Numbered from the stretch's first letter, positions 28,587 to 39,012 are shown. The stretch is 64,000 bases of DNA from Hyphomicrobiales bacterium (GCA_002869065.1 PKTR01000004.1:62001-126000), one strand, 5' to 3'. Notes: generated by a model from the letters alone, not told the origin. Numbers and translations are program-made.

Positions 28587-29393
28587 TTAGGCCGCCCCTT
28601 GTCCAGTCTGCGACACCTGCCGGCAACGGCGGACCACATCGGCGAAATCGCTCGTCGGCGCTCGCGGCCGCACAGGTGCGAAAGTCGGTGCACGCGCCGG
28701 CGGCGGTTCGACGGTTTCGGGCTCAATATCCGCCGGCTGCTCAGGCTCCTCTGCCACCATCGGCAAGGGCTCGGGCATGGGCGCCGGGATATCGCCATCC
28801 TCGCGTTCGGGGTCGGATATGATCGTGTCGACCTCGACCTGGAATTCCTCGGCGAGCTTGTCCATGTGGCGATGGTAGGCACGCGCGCGTTCCGCCGTCT
28901 GCCAGCGTTCGCGGTCCTGATCGAGTTTGCGCTCGACGCCGTCGACATGGATGCTGCCCTCTTCGTCCGACAGCATGATGCGATCGTCTTCCAGCAGCCA
29001 CTGAATGCACTGTTGCAGGCGCGCTGGTGCCAGCGGTTTCACCAGCAGATGCTGAGCGCCGCCGCGCAGGGTCTTTTCCACAAGCTCACGCGTCGCATGC
29101 GCGGTGACGAAAATGACCGGCACGAAGCTGAGCGGCTGCATGTGTTGCTGGCGGATCGTGCGCAGCAAGCCGTAACCGGACACCTGACCGAGTCGGTAAT
29201 CGGTGATGATCAGATTCGGCGGATCCTGAATCATCGCCTGCAGGGCGGATTCGGCCGAGTCGTAGACACGGATGCGCGTCGGGCGCATGGGCGCCAGAAT
29301 CGAGCGCATAACCGTCTGCATCGGCTTCGAATCCTCGACCACGACGATGTCGAGGTCCTGAGTCGAAAGGCCGTAGGCCAAATGGTGCGTCAT
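28587..29393 (-). CDS. Response regulator with receiver domain and Pro-rich tail
   Basis: 268 residues. Residues about 14-135 form a CheY-like receiver: acidic pair VVVEDSKPM, phospho-acceptor Asp in LIITDYRLG, Thr in FVTAHATRE and Lys in LLVKPLAP. There is no recognisable DNA-binding output; the rest has a helical segment (DQDRERWQTAERARAYHRHM), then a Pro/Glu-rich low-complexity stretch and a short basic C terminus. A protein-protein output is likely. No kinase gene is adjacent. Confidence 0.85.
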   Translation of the reverse strand: MTHHLAYGLSTQDLDIVVVEDSKPMQTVMRSILAPMRPTRIRVYDSAESALQAMIQDPPNLIITDYRLGQVSGYGLLRTIRQQHMQPLSFVPVIFVTAHATRELVEKTLRGGAQHLLVKPLAPARLQQCIQWLLEDDRIMLSDEEGSIHVDGVERKLDQDRERWQTAERARAYHRHMDKLAEEFQVEVDTIISDPEREDGDIPAPMPEPLPMVAEEPEQPADIEPETVEPPPARAPTFAPVRPRAPTSDFADVVRRCRQVSQTGQGAA

Positions 29394-29800
29394 CGTAACC
29401 CGCTTCCCCGTTTCAGCTTTTTCAGGCGGAAACTCCTGAGCCGATACCGTCTCACAGGCGAACTAAGCCCAATTGAAAAAAACCGGTCTAATTGTAGCTA
29501 TCGCGGAAAAAAGCCCGCCCGGCGCCTCGCCCGGTAAACTTCCGGCAAGGCCACAACGGCATTCCATCCCCGCTTTCCACAACCCGTACACAAGATTTAG
29601 CCGGCATTATTTTTCGGGACACTACTGCTTGACGATTCCGGCCGAGTCGGACTAGCTTGGACCTCGGTCGCAGCCAACGGGCCGCGGCAACTCTCAAGAA
29701 GTTCCAAGTTCCTGTAAAGTCTAGGCTTTTCAATCCGGCGCCAAAATGGCGAAGGACCGGGAAAAGGGATTTTTTGCGCGCTGCCGTGTCATCAAAAGCG

Positions 29801-29830
29801 TTGCGCCGGCCCGGCGGTTAACACTATATA
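29801..29830 (+). promoter_or_regulatory. Candidate nrdJ promoter
   Basis: TTGCGC (29801-29806) and TATATA (29825-29830) are separated by 18 bases, a plausible sigma-70-type pair. The -10 element sits inside the NrdR box, as expected for a repressor site. Confidence 0.4.
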
Positions 29831-29867
29831 TAGTATTTACTGCCAGGGTCGGCATACAAGATAGACG
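29821..29867 (+). promoter_or_regulatory. Tandem NrdR boxes (second one degenerate)
   Basis: ACACTATATATAGTAT at 29821-29836 matches the NrdR consensus acaCwAtATaTwGtgt at nearly every position. A degenerate copy, GCATACAAGATAGACG (29852-29867), starts exactly 31 bases later, the spacing of three helical turns typical of paired NrdR boxes. NrdR is the ATP/dATP-sensing repressor of ribonucleotide reductase genes, so repression of nrdJ is inferred. Confidence 0.7.
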
Positions 29868-29890
29868 GGCCTGAGTCGAAGGTCCGCTGC

Positions 29891-29971
29891 CCGCGAATGC
29901 GGCCGAGGCGAGTTCAAACAGATGAAACCAGGAGCCGGTTTTCGATAACCGGAGCGGGCTTGTGCGCCCGC
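29891..29971 (+). promoter_or_regulatory. Structured nrdJ leader RNA candidate
   Basis: Three hairpins follow each other between the promoter and the start codon: CCGC-GAAT-GCGG (29891-29902), CCGGTT-TTCGAT-AACCGG (29935-29952) and GCGGGC-TTGTGC-GCCCGC (29954-29971). They are too close to the start for a terminator. A cis-regulatory RNA is possible; no cobalamin-riboswitch B12 box is seen. Confidence 0.4.
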
Positions 29972-29993
29972 ACGATGGATTATTGGGGGTTAT

Positions 29994-32900
29994 TTGATGC
30001 GGATCGAGCGGCGCTACACCACGAAAGGCCGGTCACCTTATGCGGATATCGAATTCCGCTCGGCAACGAGTGAAATTCGCAATCCCGACGGGTCGATCGT
30101 CTTTCGGCTCGACGACATTGAAGTACCGGCGGCGTGGTCGCAGGTAGCCAGCGACATTCTGGCTCAGAAGTACTTCCGCAAGGCCGGCGTGCCGGCGCAT
30201 CTGGCCTGCTTCGAGGAATCGACGGTTCCCTCCTGGCTGTGGCGCTCGATCCCCGACGAGAACAAGCTCGCCGAGCTTGGTGACGACGACCGCATGACCG
30301 GCGAACGCTCCGCCAAGCAGGTTTTCGACCGTCTCGCCGGCACCTGGACCTACTGGGGCTGGAAGGGCGGCTATTTCGACGGTGAGGAAGACGCCCGCGC
30401 CTTCTTCGACGAGTTGCGCTTCATGCTCGCCACCCAGAAGATCGCCCCCAACTCGCCGCAATGGTTTAACACCGGCCTGCACTGGGCCTATGGCATCGAC
30501 GGCCCGAGCCAGGGCCATCACTATGTCGACTTCCGGACCGGCGAACTGGTCGCCTCGGAATCGGCCTACGAACATCCGCAGCCGCATGCCTGCTTCATCC
30601 AGTCGGTCGGCGACGACCTCGTCAATGACGGCGGCATCATGGATCTGTGGACCCGTGAGGCCCGCCTGTTCAAATACGGTTCGGGCACCGGCTCCAACTT
30701 CTCCCGCCTGCGCGGCGAAGGCGAACCGCTGTCGGGCGGCGGTCGCTCCTCCGGTCTGATGAGCTTCCTCAAGATCGGCGACCGCGCCGCCGGCGCCATC
30801 AAATCGGGCGGCACCACCCGCCGCGCCGCCAAAATGGTCGTCGTCGACGTCGATCACCCCGACATCGAGACCTATGTGAACTGGAAGGTGAAGGAAGAGC
30901 AGAAGGTCGCGGCCCTCGTCACCGGCTCGAAAATCTGCGCCAAGCACCTCACCGCCATTATGCGCGCCTGCGTCAATTGCCAGGGCTCGGGCAACGACTG
31001 CTTCGATCCGCACAAGAACCCGGCGCTGAAGCGCGAGATCCGCGCTGCCAAGAAGGCGCTGGTGCCGGAAAACTACATCCGTCGCGTCATCCAGTTCGCC
31101 AAGCAGGGTTACACCCAGATCGAGTTCCCGACATACGACACCGACTGGGATTCGGAAGCCTATCTGACGGTTTCGGGCCAGAACTCGAACAACTCGGTGC
31201 GCGTCACCGACGGCTTCCTCGAAGCGGTCGAGGCCGACGGCGACTGGGATCTGATGCAGCGCACCACCAACAAGGTGCACAAGACCATCAAGGCGCGCGA
31301 GCTGTGGGAACAGATCGGCTACGCCGCATGGGCCTCGGCCGATCCGGGTATCCAGTTCCACACCACCATCAACGACTGGCACACCTGCCCGGCGGCCGGT
31401 GAGATCCAGGCCTCCAACCCGTGCTCGGAATACATGTTCCTTGACGACACGGCCTGTAACCTCGCCTCGCTCAACCTGATGCAGTTCCGCGACCAGTCGA
31501 AGCGCTTCGACGTCGTCTCCTTCGAGCATGCCGTGCGGCTGTGGACCGTCGTCCTCGAAATCTCGGTGCTGATGGCGCAGTTCCCGTCCAAACGCATCGC
31601 CGAACTCTCCTATGAGTACCGCACGCTTGGCCTCGGTTACGCCAATATCGGCGGCCTCTTGATGTCGTCGGGCCTGCCTTACGACTCCGAGGAAGGCCGC
31701 GCGCTGGCCGGTGCCATCACTGCCCTGATGACCGGTGTGTCCTACGCCACCAGTGCCGAAATGGCCGGTGAGCTCGGCACCTTCCCGGGCTACGCCCCGA
31801 ACAGCGACTCGATGCTGCGGGTTATCCGCAACCATCGCCGCGCCGCGCATGGCGTGGCCGAAGGCTACGAAGAGCTGTCGACCGACCCGGTGCCGCTCGA
31901 CCACGGCGCCTGCCCGGATGGGCGGATCGTCGAGGCGGCCTGCCACGCCTGGGATCGCGCGCTCGAACTGGGCGAAGAGCATGGCTACCGCAACGCCCAG
32001 GTCTCGGTGATCGCCCCGACCGGCACCATCGGCCTGGTGATGGATTGCGACACCACTGGCATCGAACCGGACTTCGCGCTGGTGAAGTTCAAGAAGCTCG
32101 CCGGCGGCGGCTACTTCAAGATCATCAACCGCGCGGTTCCCGAGGCTCTCGGCTCGCTCGGCTATGATGAAGCCCAGATCCGCGCCATCGTCGACTACGC
32201 GGTCGGCCGCGGCACGCTGAAGGACGCCCCCGGCATCAACCACCAGACGCTGACGGCGAAAGGCTTCACCGGCGACGCGCTCGACAAGGTCGAGAAGGCG
32301 CTCGGCTCGGCCTTCGACATCAAGTTCGTCTTCAACAAGTGGACGCTCGGCGAGGAGTTCTGCACCAAGACGCTGGAAGTCCCGGCCGAAAAGATGACGG
32401 ATCCGGGCTTCGACATCCTCAGCCATCTCGGCTTCTCAAAGAGCGAGATCGACGCTGCGAACGTCTATTGCTGCGGAGCCATGACGCTTGAGGGCGCGCC
32501 TCAGCTCAAGGACGAGCATCTCCCCGTCTTCGACTGCGCCAACCCGTGCGGCCGTATCGGCAAGCGCTACCTCTCGGTGGAAAGCCACATCCGCATGATG
32601 GCCGCGGCACAGCCGTTCATCTCGGGCGCCATTTCCAAGACCATCAACATGGCCAACGACGCCACGGTCGAGGATTGCATGAACGCCTACGAGCTGTCCT
32701 GGCGGCTCGCGCTGAAGGCCAACGCACTCTACCGCGACGGCTCCAAGCTCTCGCAGCCGCTCAACTCGCAGTTGCTGGCCGACGACGAGGACGATGCGGA
32801 AGACGCGGCCGAAGCGTTGCTCGCCGAATCCGCCAATGGCCGCGCAGCAGCCGTTGCCGAACGCATCGTCGAGCGCATCATCGAACGTCACGTGCGCGAT

Positions 32901-33719
32901 CGCGAAAAGCTGCCCGACCGCCGCAAGGGCTACACCCAGAAGGCCATCGTTGGCGGCCACAAGGTCTACCTGCGCACCGGCGAATACAATGACGGCCGCC
33001 TCGGCGAGATCTTCATCGACATGCACAAGGAAGGCGCGGCCTTCCGCTCGCTGATGAACAACTTCGCCATCGCCGTCTCGCTCGGCCTGCAGTACGGCGT
33101 GCCGCTCGACGAATATGTCGATGCCTTCACCTTCACCCGCTTCGAGCCGGCGGGTCTGGTTCAGGGCAACGAGGCGATCAAGAACGCGACGTCGATCCTC
33201 GACTATGTGTTCCGCGAACTGGCCGTCTCCTACCTCGCCCGCCACGACCTCGCCCATGTCGACCCCAACGACATCGGCAACACCGCGATGGGCTCCGGCG
33301 TCATCGAGGGCAAGCCCGCCGAACACGTCGTCTCGAAGGGTCTGGTGCGCGGCCGCACCGAGCGCTTCCGCGTGCTCACCGGCGAGCCGAAGGGTGAAGC
33401 CGGCGCCGGCGCCAAGGCCTCCGGCAACACGGTGACGACGCTTGCCAAGGGAACCGTCGTGTCCGCCACCGGCGGCAACACGGCAACCGCCTTCAAGCGC
33501 GACATCGATGCCGACGAAGCGCTTGATCCGGCACCGGCGATCGACACCCCGCCCGAGGGTGAAACCAGGGTATCGCCGGATGTCGCCGACCGCGTCGCGC
33601 TGGCCCGCCTGAAGGGCTACGAGGGCGAGGCCTGCGGCGAATGCGGCAACTTCACCATGGTGCGCAACGGGACCTGCCTGAAGTGCGACACCTGCGGTTC
33701 GACGAGCGGCTGCTCCTGA
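29994..33719 (+). CDS. nrdJ: Vitamin B12-dependent (class II) ribonucleotide reductase
   Basis: Reduces ribonucleotides to deoxyribonucleotides using adenosylcobalamin as radical source, oxygen-independently. 1241 residues, the long NrdJ form. Visible features include the substrate-loop region [19 protein letters not shown], the C-terminal radical-site neighbourhood [20 protein letters not shown], and a Cys-rich C terminus ([21 protein letters not shown]) that delivers reducing equivalents. Controlled by an NrdR box and ends in a clear terminator. It is the only ribonucleotide reductase in the window. Confidence 0.96.
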   Translation: MMRIERRYTTKGRSPYADIEFRSATSEIRNPDGSIVFRLDDIEVPAAWSQVASDILAQKYFRKAGVPAHLACFEESTVPSWLWRSIPDENKLAELGDDDRMTGERSAKQVFDRLAGTWTYWGWKGGYFDGEEDARAFFDELRFMLATQKIAPNSPQWFNTGLHWAYGIDGPSQGHHYVDFRTGELVASESAYEHPQPHACFIQSVGDDLVNDGGIMDLWTREARLFKYGSGTGSNFSRLRGEGEPLSGGGRSSGLMSFLKIGDRAAGAIKSGGTTRRAAKMVVVDVDHPDIETYVNWKVKEEQKVAALVTGSKICAKHLTAIMRACVNCQGSGNDCFDPHKNPALKREIRAAKKALVPENYIRRVIQFAKQGYTQIEFPTYDTDWDSEAYLTVSGQNSNNSVRVTDGFLEAVEADGDWDLMQRTTNKVHKTIKARELWEQIGYAAWASADPGIQFHTTINDWHTCPAAGEIQASNPCSEYMFLDDTACNLASLNLMQFRDQSKRFDVVSFEHAVRLWTVVLEISVLMAQFPSKRIAELSYEYRTLGLGYANIGGLLMSSGLPYDSEEGRALAGAITALMTGVSYATSAEMAGELGTFPGYAPNSDSMLRVIRNHRRAAHGVAEGYEELSTDPVPLDHGACPDGRIVEAACHAWDRALELGEEHGYRNAQVSVIAPTGTIGLVMDCDTTGIEPDFALVKFKKLAGGGYFKIINRAVPEALGSLGYDEAQIRAIVDYAVGRGTLKDAPGINHQTLTAKGFTGDALDKVEKALGSAFDIKFVFNKWTLGEEFCTKTLEVPAEKMTDPGFDILSHLGFSKSEIDAANVYCCGAMTLEGAPQLKDEHLPVFDCANPCGRIGKRYLSVESHIRMMAAAQPFISGAISKTINMANDATVEDCMNAYELSWRLALKANALYRDGSKLSQPLNSQLLADDEDDAEDAAEALLAESANGRAAAVAERIVERIIERHVRDREKLPDRRKGYTQKAIVGGHKVYLRTGEYNDGRLGEIFIDMHKEGAAFRSLMNNFAIAVSLGLQYGVPLDEYVDAFTFTRFEPAGLVQGNEAIKNATSILDYVFRELAVSYLARHDLAHVDPNDIGNTAMGSGVIEGKPAEHVVSKGLVRGRTERFRVLTGEPKGEAGAGAKASGNTVTTLAKGTVVSATGGNTATAFKRDIDADEALDPAPAIDTPPEGETRVSPDVADRVALARLKGYEGEACGECGNFTMVRNGTCLKCDTCGSTSGCS

Positions 33720-33776
33720 TCGTGGAAGGTGGACGGGGGTACCCTTTCCCCCGTTGCAGGAAAGCAGCAAACTCTG

Positions 33777-33807
33777 TCCGGGCGCTTCGGCGCCCGGATT
33801 CGTTTTT
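33777..33807 (+). terminator. Rho-independent terminator of nrdJ
   Basis: A perfect 9-bp stem TCCGGGCGC/GCGCCCGGA with UUCG tetraloop, followed by TTCGTTTTT, lies 57 bases after the nrdJ stop. Confidence 0.92.
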
Positions 33808-33994
33808 GGCGCCAGGCGGATAGTTGCCTCAACTTCTCCCGACACCGGGGCCGCGCGCCTGACGCGCTTTTAGCGAGCACAATGCGCCAAACGCCGGTGG
33901 CGAACTGGACCATCCCCAACGGTTGACCTAAGCTGAGCCGTATCGACCGGCGATTGCCGATGCCGACGCCGGCGAGCATGGGGAGTTTGTTCGA

Positions 33995-34954
33995 ATGCAA
34001 CCGTTTCACCATTGGCGGACCGCACTGTCCATCGCCGCATGCCTCGCCTTCACGGCACCGGCCGCGGCGGCCGACATCGTCGTCGGCGTCCCTTCCTGGC
34101 CGTCCGCGCAGGTAACGGCAAACGTGATAGCCTCCGTCATCAAAACCGATCTCGGCGTCGAGACGGAACTCGTCGACCGCGGCACCATGGGCATTCTCTC
34201 AGGGATGGCGACCGGCGAGACCCATATCCATCCCGAAGTCTGGTTCCCCAACCACAAGCAGGCGGTCGAGCGGTTCAACGCCAAGTCCAATTCTATCCGG
34301 GTCAGCCCGCAGGGCGTCGCCGCGACTCAGAACCTGTGCGTCACCGAAGCGACCGCACAAAACACCGGCATCACAAACGTCGCCGATCTTGCCAACCCGA
34401 AGATCGCAGCACAATTCGACACCGACGGCGACGGCAAGGGCGAAATGTGGATTGGCGATCAGGGCTGGTCATCGACCAATATCGAGCGGGTTCGCGCCAG
34501 GAGCTACGGCTACGACAAGACGATGACGCTGCTGGTCGAGAAGGAAGAGGTGGCGATGGCGGCCGTCGATGTCGCCGTGTCGCTCGAGCAGCCGATCGTC
34601 TTCTACTGCTACAGCCCGCATCACGTCTTTGACCTGCACAAGATCCGCAAGCTCGCCGAACCGGCGCACGATCCGGCGACATGGACCATCGTCGCGCCGG
34701 CAGCGGACAGCGACTGGCTGGCCAAATCGAAAGCCGAAACCGCGTGGGATCTCTCCCATTTCCACATTGCCTACGCAGCTTTGCTCGACGCCGAGCACCC
34801 CAAGGTCGCGGGTTTCCTGCGCCGCATCACTCTGGAGCCCGAGGACGCCGCAGCGATGAGCTATGCCGTTCAGGTCGAACGCAAGACACCCGCCGACGCA
34901 GCCGCAGAATGGATCGCTGCCAACCGGAACCGCATCGAGGAGTGGGTACGATGA
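33995..34954 (+). CDS. Glycine-betaine/quaternary-amine type ABC substrate-binding protein
   Basis: 319 residues with a signal peptide (TALSIAACLAFTAPAAAA, cut near residue 26). The OpuAC-type fold is indicated by VGVPSWPSAQVTANVIASVI, LVDRGTMGILSGMATGETHIHPEVWFP segments and Trp/Tyr residues that could form an aromatic cage. The ligand (betaine, choline or proline) is not certain. No permease or ATPase gene is nearby, so the protein is an orphan binding protein. Its stop overlaps the start of an L,D-transpeptidase gene (ATGA). Confidence 0.85.
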   Translation: MQPFHHWRTALSIAACLAFTAPAAAADIVVGVPSWPSAQVTANVIASVIKTDLGVETELVDRGTMGILSGMATGETHIHPEVWFPNHKQAVERFNAKSNSIRVSPQGVAATQNLCVTEATAQNTGITNVADLANPKIAAQFDTDGDGKGEMWIGDQGWSSTNIERVRARSYGYDKTMTLLVEKEEVAMAAVDVAVSLEQPIVFYCYSPHHVFDLHKIRKLAEPAHDPATWTIVAPAADSDWLAKSKAETAWDLSHFHIAYAALLDAEHPKVAGFLRRITLEPEDAAAMSYAVQVERKTPADAAAEWIAANRNRIEEWVR

Positions 34955-35688
34955 ACCTCTTCCGCCGCAATCGGCCGCAAAACGACAATCGGACCACACA
35001 AACGGCTGCACGGCACGGCACCACGGCGCGCCGCGGTATCGCCTGGGCGCTGGTCGCACTGACCATTGTTGCCGGCACAGGCGTCGCCTTTGCACAGGCC
35101 TTCCGCTCCGAGATCTTCGACCCGCAGACGCGCAAATGGGTCAAGTACGACGTCCGCAAGGCCAAGTCCTATTACAAGATGAACGGCGGCGTTCCCGAGG
35201 ATTTCAAGCGCCAGCTTGTGACCTTCCGTACGGCGGAGAAACCCGGCACCATCATCATCGATGGCAACCGTCATTTCCTCTATCTCGTGCAGCCCGGCTT
35301 CAAGGCGATCCGCTATGGCATCGGCGTCGGCAAGGAGGGCTTCGGCTGGGCCGGCATCGTCAAGATCGGCCGCAAGGCGGAATGGCCGACCTGGACGCCG
35401 CCCGCCGAGATGATCGAACGCAGCCCGTTCGCCGCCAAGTACAAGGACGGCATGCCGGGCGGCCCGGACAACCCGCTCGGACCCCGCGCGATGTATCTCT
35501 ACGAAGGCAATACGGACACGATCTACCGCATTCACGGCACGACCGAGCCGTGGTCGATCGGCCTCAACATTTCATCCGGCTGCATCCGCTTGAACAATGA
35601 CGACATCGTCGACCTGTTCGACCGGGTCGAGGTCGGCGCAAAGGTGGTGGTGCTGATGCAGGGCGCCGCGCTTTACCGGGGAATCTGA
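34951..35688 (+). CDS. L,D-transpeptidase (YkuD domain)
   Basis: 245 residues from ATG 34951, which overlaps the stop of the binding-protein gene. An N-terminal membrane anchor or signal (GIAWALVALTIVAGTGVAFA, residues about 29-48) is followed by a YkuD domain from TIIIDGNRHFLYLV to the C terminus. Catalytic motif IHGTTEPWSIG then ISSGCIRLNNDD, with Ser where many homologues have His before Gly-Cys; the nucleophilic Cys is present. It forms 3-3 peptidoglycan cross-links or attaches proteins in the periplasm. Confidence 0.92.
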   Translation: MNLFRRNRPQNDNRTTQTAARHGTTARRGIAWALVALTIVAGTGVAFAQAFRSEIFDPQTRKWVKYDVRKAKSYYKMNGGVPEDFKRQLVTFRTAEKPGTIIIDGNRHFLYLVQPGFKAIRYGIGVGKEGFGWAGIVKIGRKAEWPTWTPPAEMIERSPFAAKYKDGMPGGPDNPLGPRAMYLYEGNTDTIYRIHGTTEPWSIGLNISSGCIRLNNDDIVDLFDRVEVGAKVVVLMQGAALYRGI

Positions 35689-35726
35689 TCGGGGTGCCGG
35701 ACAGGCCCCACAGGGAGGACAGTGTG

Positions 35727-36092
35727 ATGCGTTTTGGACGGGGTGGCGTTTTCTTTTCGGCGCTTGTCGGCATGAGCGTTCTGGCGTTCGGCGGGTGCTC
35801 GTCGTCGGGCGGGATTCGCGCGCCGGACAAGCCGACGGTACGCGCCAGCGGACAGACCGCGCCGGCGGACCTGCAGCTCTTGTGTGCATCCGAGGCAGCC
35901 ACACGCCTTGGCGTCGACAGTACCAAGGTCCTGCCGGTCAGCTCCGGCGTCGCCGAGGCCGGCATCTACCACGTTGACCTCAATGTCGGAGACGGCCAGG
36001 CCCGCTGCCTGATCGACCAGAACGGCGCCGTGCAATCCGTCGAGCGCGTCGAAGCCAGCGCCGAGGAACAGCCGCCGGCAACACCGAGCTGA
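35727..36092 (+). CDS. Predicted lipoprotein of unknown function
   Basis: 121 residues from ATG 35727 (AGGGAGGA upstream). Lipobox at residues 18-22 (LAFGGC) after a hydrophobic stretch, so the mature protein should be anchored by a lipidated Cys. The mature part contains LLCASEAATRLGVDSTKVLPV and a single domain of about 60 residues with two more Cys. I do not recognise a family. It follows the L,D-transpeptidase by 38 bases and may share its operon. Confidence 0.72.
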   Translation: MRFGRGGVFFSALVGMSVLAFGGCSSSGGIRAPDKPTVRASGQTAPADLQLLCASEAATRLGVDSTKVLPVSSGVAEAGIYHVDLNVGDGQARCLIDQNGAVQSVERVEASAEEQPPATPS

Positions 36093-36110
36093 TCGTCGGA
36101 GTTTTCTGCG

Positions 36111-36155
36111 AAAAAAATCACGGCGACGACGCTGCGTCCGCGTGGCGTCGCAGCG
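36111..36155 (-). terminator. Possible terminator after the SnoaL-like gene
   Basis: CGCTGCG (36130-36136) pairs with CGCAGCG (36149-36155) over a 12-base loop just past the minus-strand stop. An A-run at 36111-36117 gives a U-tract but 12 bases late, so the assignment is tentative. Confidence 0.4.
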
Positions 36156-36158
36156 AGT

Positions 36159-36599
36159 CTATTCGTCCTCGTTGATGATCATGGCGATCAGCCACTCGCC
36201 GTGCTCATGAATGAGATGGTAGTGGCAGGTGAAGACGAAGACCGGCTCGCCCTCGCCGTCGAACTGGCGCCAGTCGAGGGTGACGAGCGCCGTCGGGCCG
36301 GAAACGTGGCTCTTCACCACGGCATATTCCGAGCTGACGACCTCTTCCTTGTCGAGCGCGGCGAGCAGGGCGTCGATATTCTCCGCCAGATCCTCTTCGT
36401 CGTCGAAGACGTAGCCCTTGTCGAACTGCCAGATGGTGGCCGGAAAGGTAAAGCAATCGATGATCGCTTCGGGATCGAAGTCATTGAACCCGGCGCAGTA
36501 GTCGTCGAACAGCGCCGTCAGCGCCTCCCCGGTGTCGCTTCCCGTGTCGCTTCCCCGCTCGGCTTTTGCGGTTTTCTTGCTGGCTTTGCTGTCAGACAT
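36159..36599 (-). CDS. SnoaL-like/DUF4440-type protein
   Basis: 146 residues from ATG 36599 (AGGGAG upstream); an open extension upstream is rejected. After a Lys/Ser-rich N terminus of about 20 residues the protein has the NTF2-like alpha+beta pattern (ALTALFDDYCAGFNDFDPEAI ... ALVTLDWRQFDGEGEPVFVF ... WLIAMIINEDE). Such proteins can be small-molecule-binding or enzymatic; no function can be assigned. Confidence 0.68.
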   Translation of the reverse strand: MSDSKASKKTAKAERGSDTGSDTGEALTALFDDYCAGFNDFDPEAIIDCFTFPATIWQFDKGYVFDDEEDLAENIDALLAALDKEEVVSSEYAVVKSHVSGPTALVTLDWRQFDGEGEPVFVFTCHYHLIHEHGEWLIAMIINEDE

Positions 36600-36846
36600 C
36601 GCGCTGCTCCCTGCCCTGACATTGCCGGCCACACTTTGCGCTCTGCGCGCCGCGCCCCGACTCGGGACGACAGCATTTCCGGCAAGACATATTGGGCGAG
36701 CGACCGCCCGACGTCCACGGACAAAGTTCTTACGCGACACAACATTTCGTCGACAGCCCGGCTCGAGGACAATCGCGGCTCGCGCACCACCCTGACGTCC
36801 ACTAGGCTCACACAGTATTTCGCAGAATCACCCCGGAGCAGCGCCC

Positions 36847-37416
36847 GTGCCGCAATCCCGTTCCAATCTGCATCTCTGGCTGTTCGGCGCAGCGCTGATC
36901 GCCGCGACCGCGCTGACGCTCTACGCCATGGGGCGCACCCCGATCTGCACCTGCGGCACGATCAAGCTGTGGCATGGCGAGGTGTTCAGTTCGGAAAACT
37001 CCCAGCACCTGACCGACTGGTACACGCCCTCCCATGTCATCCACGGGATGCTGTTCTATTTCGGCCTCTGGCTGGTCGCCCGCCGTGTACCGGTCGGCTA
37101 CCGGGCGCTCGCGGCAATCGTCATCGAGGCGGCCTGGGAGATCTTCGAAAACACCGATTTCATCATCAACCGCTACCGCGAAGCGACGATTGCGCTCGAC
37201 TATTTCGGCGACAGCGTCATCAATTCGGTCAGCGACGTGATCGCCATGCTGGTCGGCTTTGCCATTGCCTGGCGCGCGCCCGTCTGGCTGACGGTGACGC
37301 TCGCAATCGCCGCCGAACTGATTGTCGGCGCCGTCATCCGCGACAACCTCACCCTCAATGTGCTGATGCTGTTGTGGCCGATCGAGGCGGTGAAGGCCTG
37401 GCAGACCGGCGGTTAG
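36847..37416 (+). CDS. DUF2585 (UPF0314) family membrane protein
   Basis: 189 residues with about five hydrophobic segments and the family signature [14 protein letters not shown] followed by [15 protein letters not shown] and [16 protein letters not shown]. The family is restricted to alphaproteobacteria as far as I know and has no established function. It converges on pssA with a 4-base overlap of the stop codons. Confidence 0.88.
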   Translation: MPQSRSNLHLWLFGAALIAATALTLYAMGRTPICTCGTIKLWHGEVFSSENSQHLTDWYTPSHVIHGMLFYFGLWLVARRVPVGYRALAAIVIEAAWEIFENTDFIINRYREATIALDYFGDSVINSVSDVIAMLVGFAIAWRAPVWLTVTLAIAAELIVGAVIRDNLTLNVLMLLWPIEAVKAWQTGG

Positions 37417-38294
37417 CTCTTGGCCGCCTCGTCATCGTCGTCGGTATCGTCGGCCCCATCATCGATATCATCGACCAGAGTGCCGTCCGCCATCGCCGCG
37501 GCCTTCTTGTGCCAGGAGCGCCAGGCAAAGGGCAGCGTCGCCAGATAGCCAAAGACGACAAGCGCAAGCGAAGCGAACGGGTAGCTGATCACCACGCCGA
37601 CCACCACCACGATGGCGACGAGGATCGGCAACACATGCTCGCGCTGGATCCGCGCGCCGATGCGCTTGCCGGAAAAGGTCGGCAGGCGGCTGACCATCAT
37701 GAAGGCCACAAAAAGAATGTAACCGATCACCGGCGGAATGATCGCGACAGACTGCGGCAGCAGATCGAGGAAGTAGAGATAAACCGGCAAAAGCACGGTC
37801 AGCGCACCGGCCGGCGCCGGCATGCCGACGAAGAAATCCGCGTGCCAGGACGGTTTGCCCGGATCGTCGCGCATGACGTTGAAGCGCGCCAGCCGAAGAC
37901 CGGTCGAAATCGCAAAGACGAGCACGGCGATCCAGCCGAGCGAGCCAGCTTCCTGCAGACCCCAGGTGTAGAGAATGATCGCTGGCGCAACGCCGAAATT
38001 GACGAAGTCGGCGAGCGAATCCAGTTCCGCGCCGAACTCCGAGGTGCCCTTCAACATCCGTGCGAGCCGCCCGTCGACGCCGTCGAGGACGCCGGCGACG
38101 AGAATGGCGACGATCGCCAGCTCGAACCGGGTTTCCAGCGCCAGCCGGATCGCCGTCAGCCCCGAGCAGAGCGCCAGCAGCGTCACCAGATTGGGCAGGA
38201 TGATGCGCAACGGGAGCCGGTTGAACCGGCGCTGGCGCCGGCTGGTGCCGCTCTTGCGCTCGCCCGGTTCAAAGGGGGGAAATAACGGCTCCAC
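37413..38294 (-). CDS. pssA: CDP-diacylglycerol--serine O-phosphatidyltransferase
   Basis: Makes phosphatidylserine at the inner membrane, the precursor of phosphatidylethanolamine. 293 residues from GTG 38294, which is preceded by GAGGGC and follows the psd stop by ten bases; a longer open frame upstream overlaps psd and is not conserved. CDP-alcohol motif [18 protein letters not shown] then AELDSLADF is complete; about seven membrane segments. Cotranscribed with psd, so synthesis and decarboxylation of phosphatidylserine are coupled. Confidence 0.9.
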   Translation of the reverse strand: MEPLFPPFEPGERKSGTSRRQRRFNRLPLRIILPNLVTLLALCSGLTAIRLALETRFELAIVAILVAGVLDGVDGRLARMLKGTSEFGAELDSLADFVNFGVAPAIILYTWGLQEAGSLGWIAVLVFAISTGLRLARFNVMRDDPGKPSWHADFFVGMPAPAGALTVLLPVYLYFLDLLPQSVAIIPPVIGYILFVAFMMVSRLPTFSGKRIGARIQREHVLPILVAIVVVVGVVISYPFASLALVVFGYLATLPFAWRSWHKKAAAMADGTLVDDIDDGADDTDDDDEAAKS

Positions 38295-38304
38295 GGCAGC
38301 GCCC

Positions 38305-39012
38305 TCAGCTTTCGCGCGTCGCCGCAGGCGCAGCGCGGGCACCGCTGAGGTCGGCGATTTCGGTCTCGCCGGCAAGCGCCCGCTGGCCTTCCGCGACCAG
38401 CGCCGTCGCACCTTCGGGCAGATAAATGTCGAGCCGTGAGCCGAACCGGATCAGGCCGAAGCGCTGGCCGATCTCGACGTTCTCGCCCTCGCGCACGAAG
38501 GAAACGATGCGGCGCGCGACGAGCCCCGCAATTTGCACCACGCCGATGCGCGCGCCCTCATCCGTCTCGATGATCAGGCTGTTGCGCTCGTTGTCCTCAC
38601 TCGCCTTGTCGAGGTCGGCATTGAGGAAAATGCCCGGCTTGTAGGCGATCCGCGCCAGCCGGCCCGAGATCGGCGCGCGGTTCACATGCACGTCGAACAC
38701 GCTCATGAAGATCGAGATGCGCTGCATCGGCTCGTCCGAAAGGCCGAGCTCCGGCGGCGGCGTGAACTGCCCGATCTTCGATACGCGGCCATCGGCCGGA
38801 CTGACCAGTATGCCCGGATGCACCGCCGTCACGCGCCGCGGATCGCGGAAGAAGAAGGCGATGAAGCCGGTCAGGAACAGGAAGATCCAGAACAGCGGGG
38901 TGAAAAACCAGCCGAGAAACAGCGCCGCGGCCGCCGCGATCGCAATGAACGGGCGCCCTTCGCGATGAACCGGCGCGAGGGACTTGGTGATCGTGTCGTA
39001 CAGAGAACTCAT
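38305..39012 (-). CDS. psd: Phosphatidylserine decarboxylase proenzyme
   Basis: Decarboxylates phosphatidylserine to phosphatidylethanolamine. 235 residues, the short alphaproteobacterial type. N-terminal membrane segment ([20 protein letters not shown]) then [24 protein letters not shown], and the autocleavage site [11 protein letters not shown] where the Gly-Ser bond is cut to generate the pyruvoyl cofactor. Upstream gene of the psd-pssA operon. Confidence 0.94.
   Translation of the reverse strand: MSSLYDTITKSLAPVHREGRPFIAIAAAAALFLGWFFTPLFWIFLFLTGFIAFFFRDPRRVTAVHPGILVSPADGRVSKIGQFTPPPELGLSDEPMQRISIFMSVFDVHVNRAPISGRLARIAYKPGIFLNADLDKASEDNERNSLIIETDEGARIGVVQIAGLVARRIVSFVREGENVEIGQRFGLIRFGSRLDIYLPEGATALVAEGQRALAGETEIADLSGARAAPAATRES

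Larger units (their letters stand above)
29394..29993 (+). other. Promoter and leader region of nrdJ
   Basis: 600 bases without a gene between the divergent receiver gene and nrdJ. The left part carries the receiver gene promoter. The right part carries an NrdR box, a candidate promoter and three hairpins (separate entries). A GGGGG purine run 8 bases before ATG 29994-29999 region serves as ribosome site. Confidence 0.55.

Noticed and set aside
29840-29993. Cobalamin riboswitch upstream of B12-dependent nrdJ
   Set aside because: I could not find the conserved B12 box or the GCCACTG core. A covariance-model search would settle it.
30033-32426. Long minus-strand open frame inside nrdJ
   Set aside because: Antisense shadow of a highly conserved gene, with a composition typical of reversed codons.
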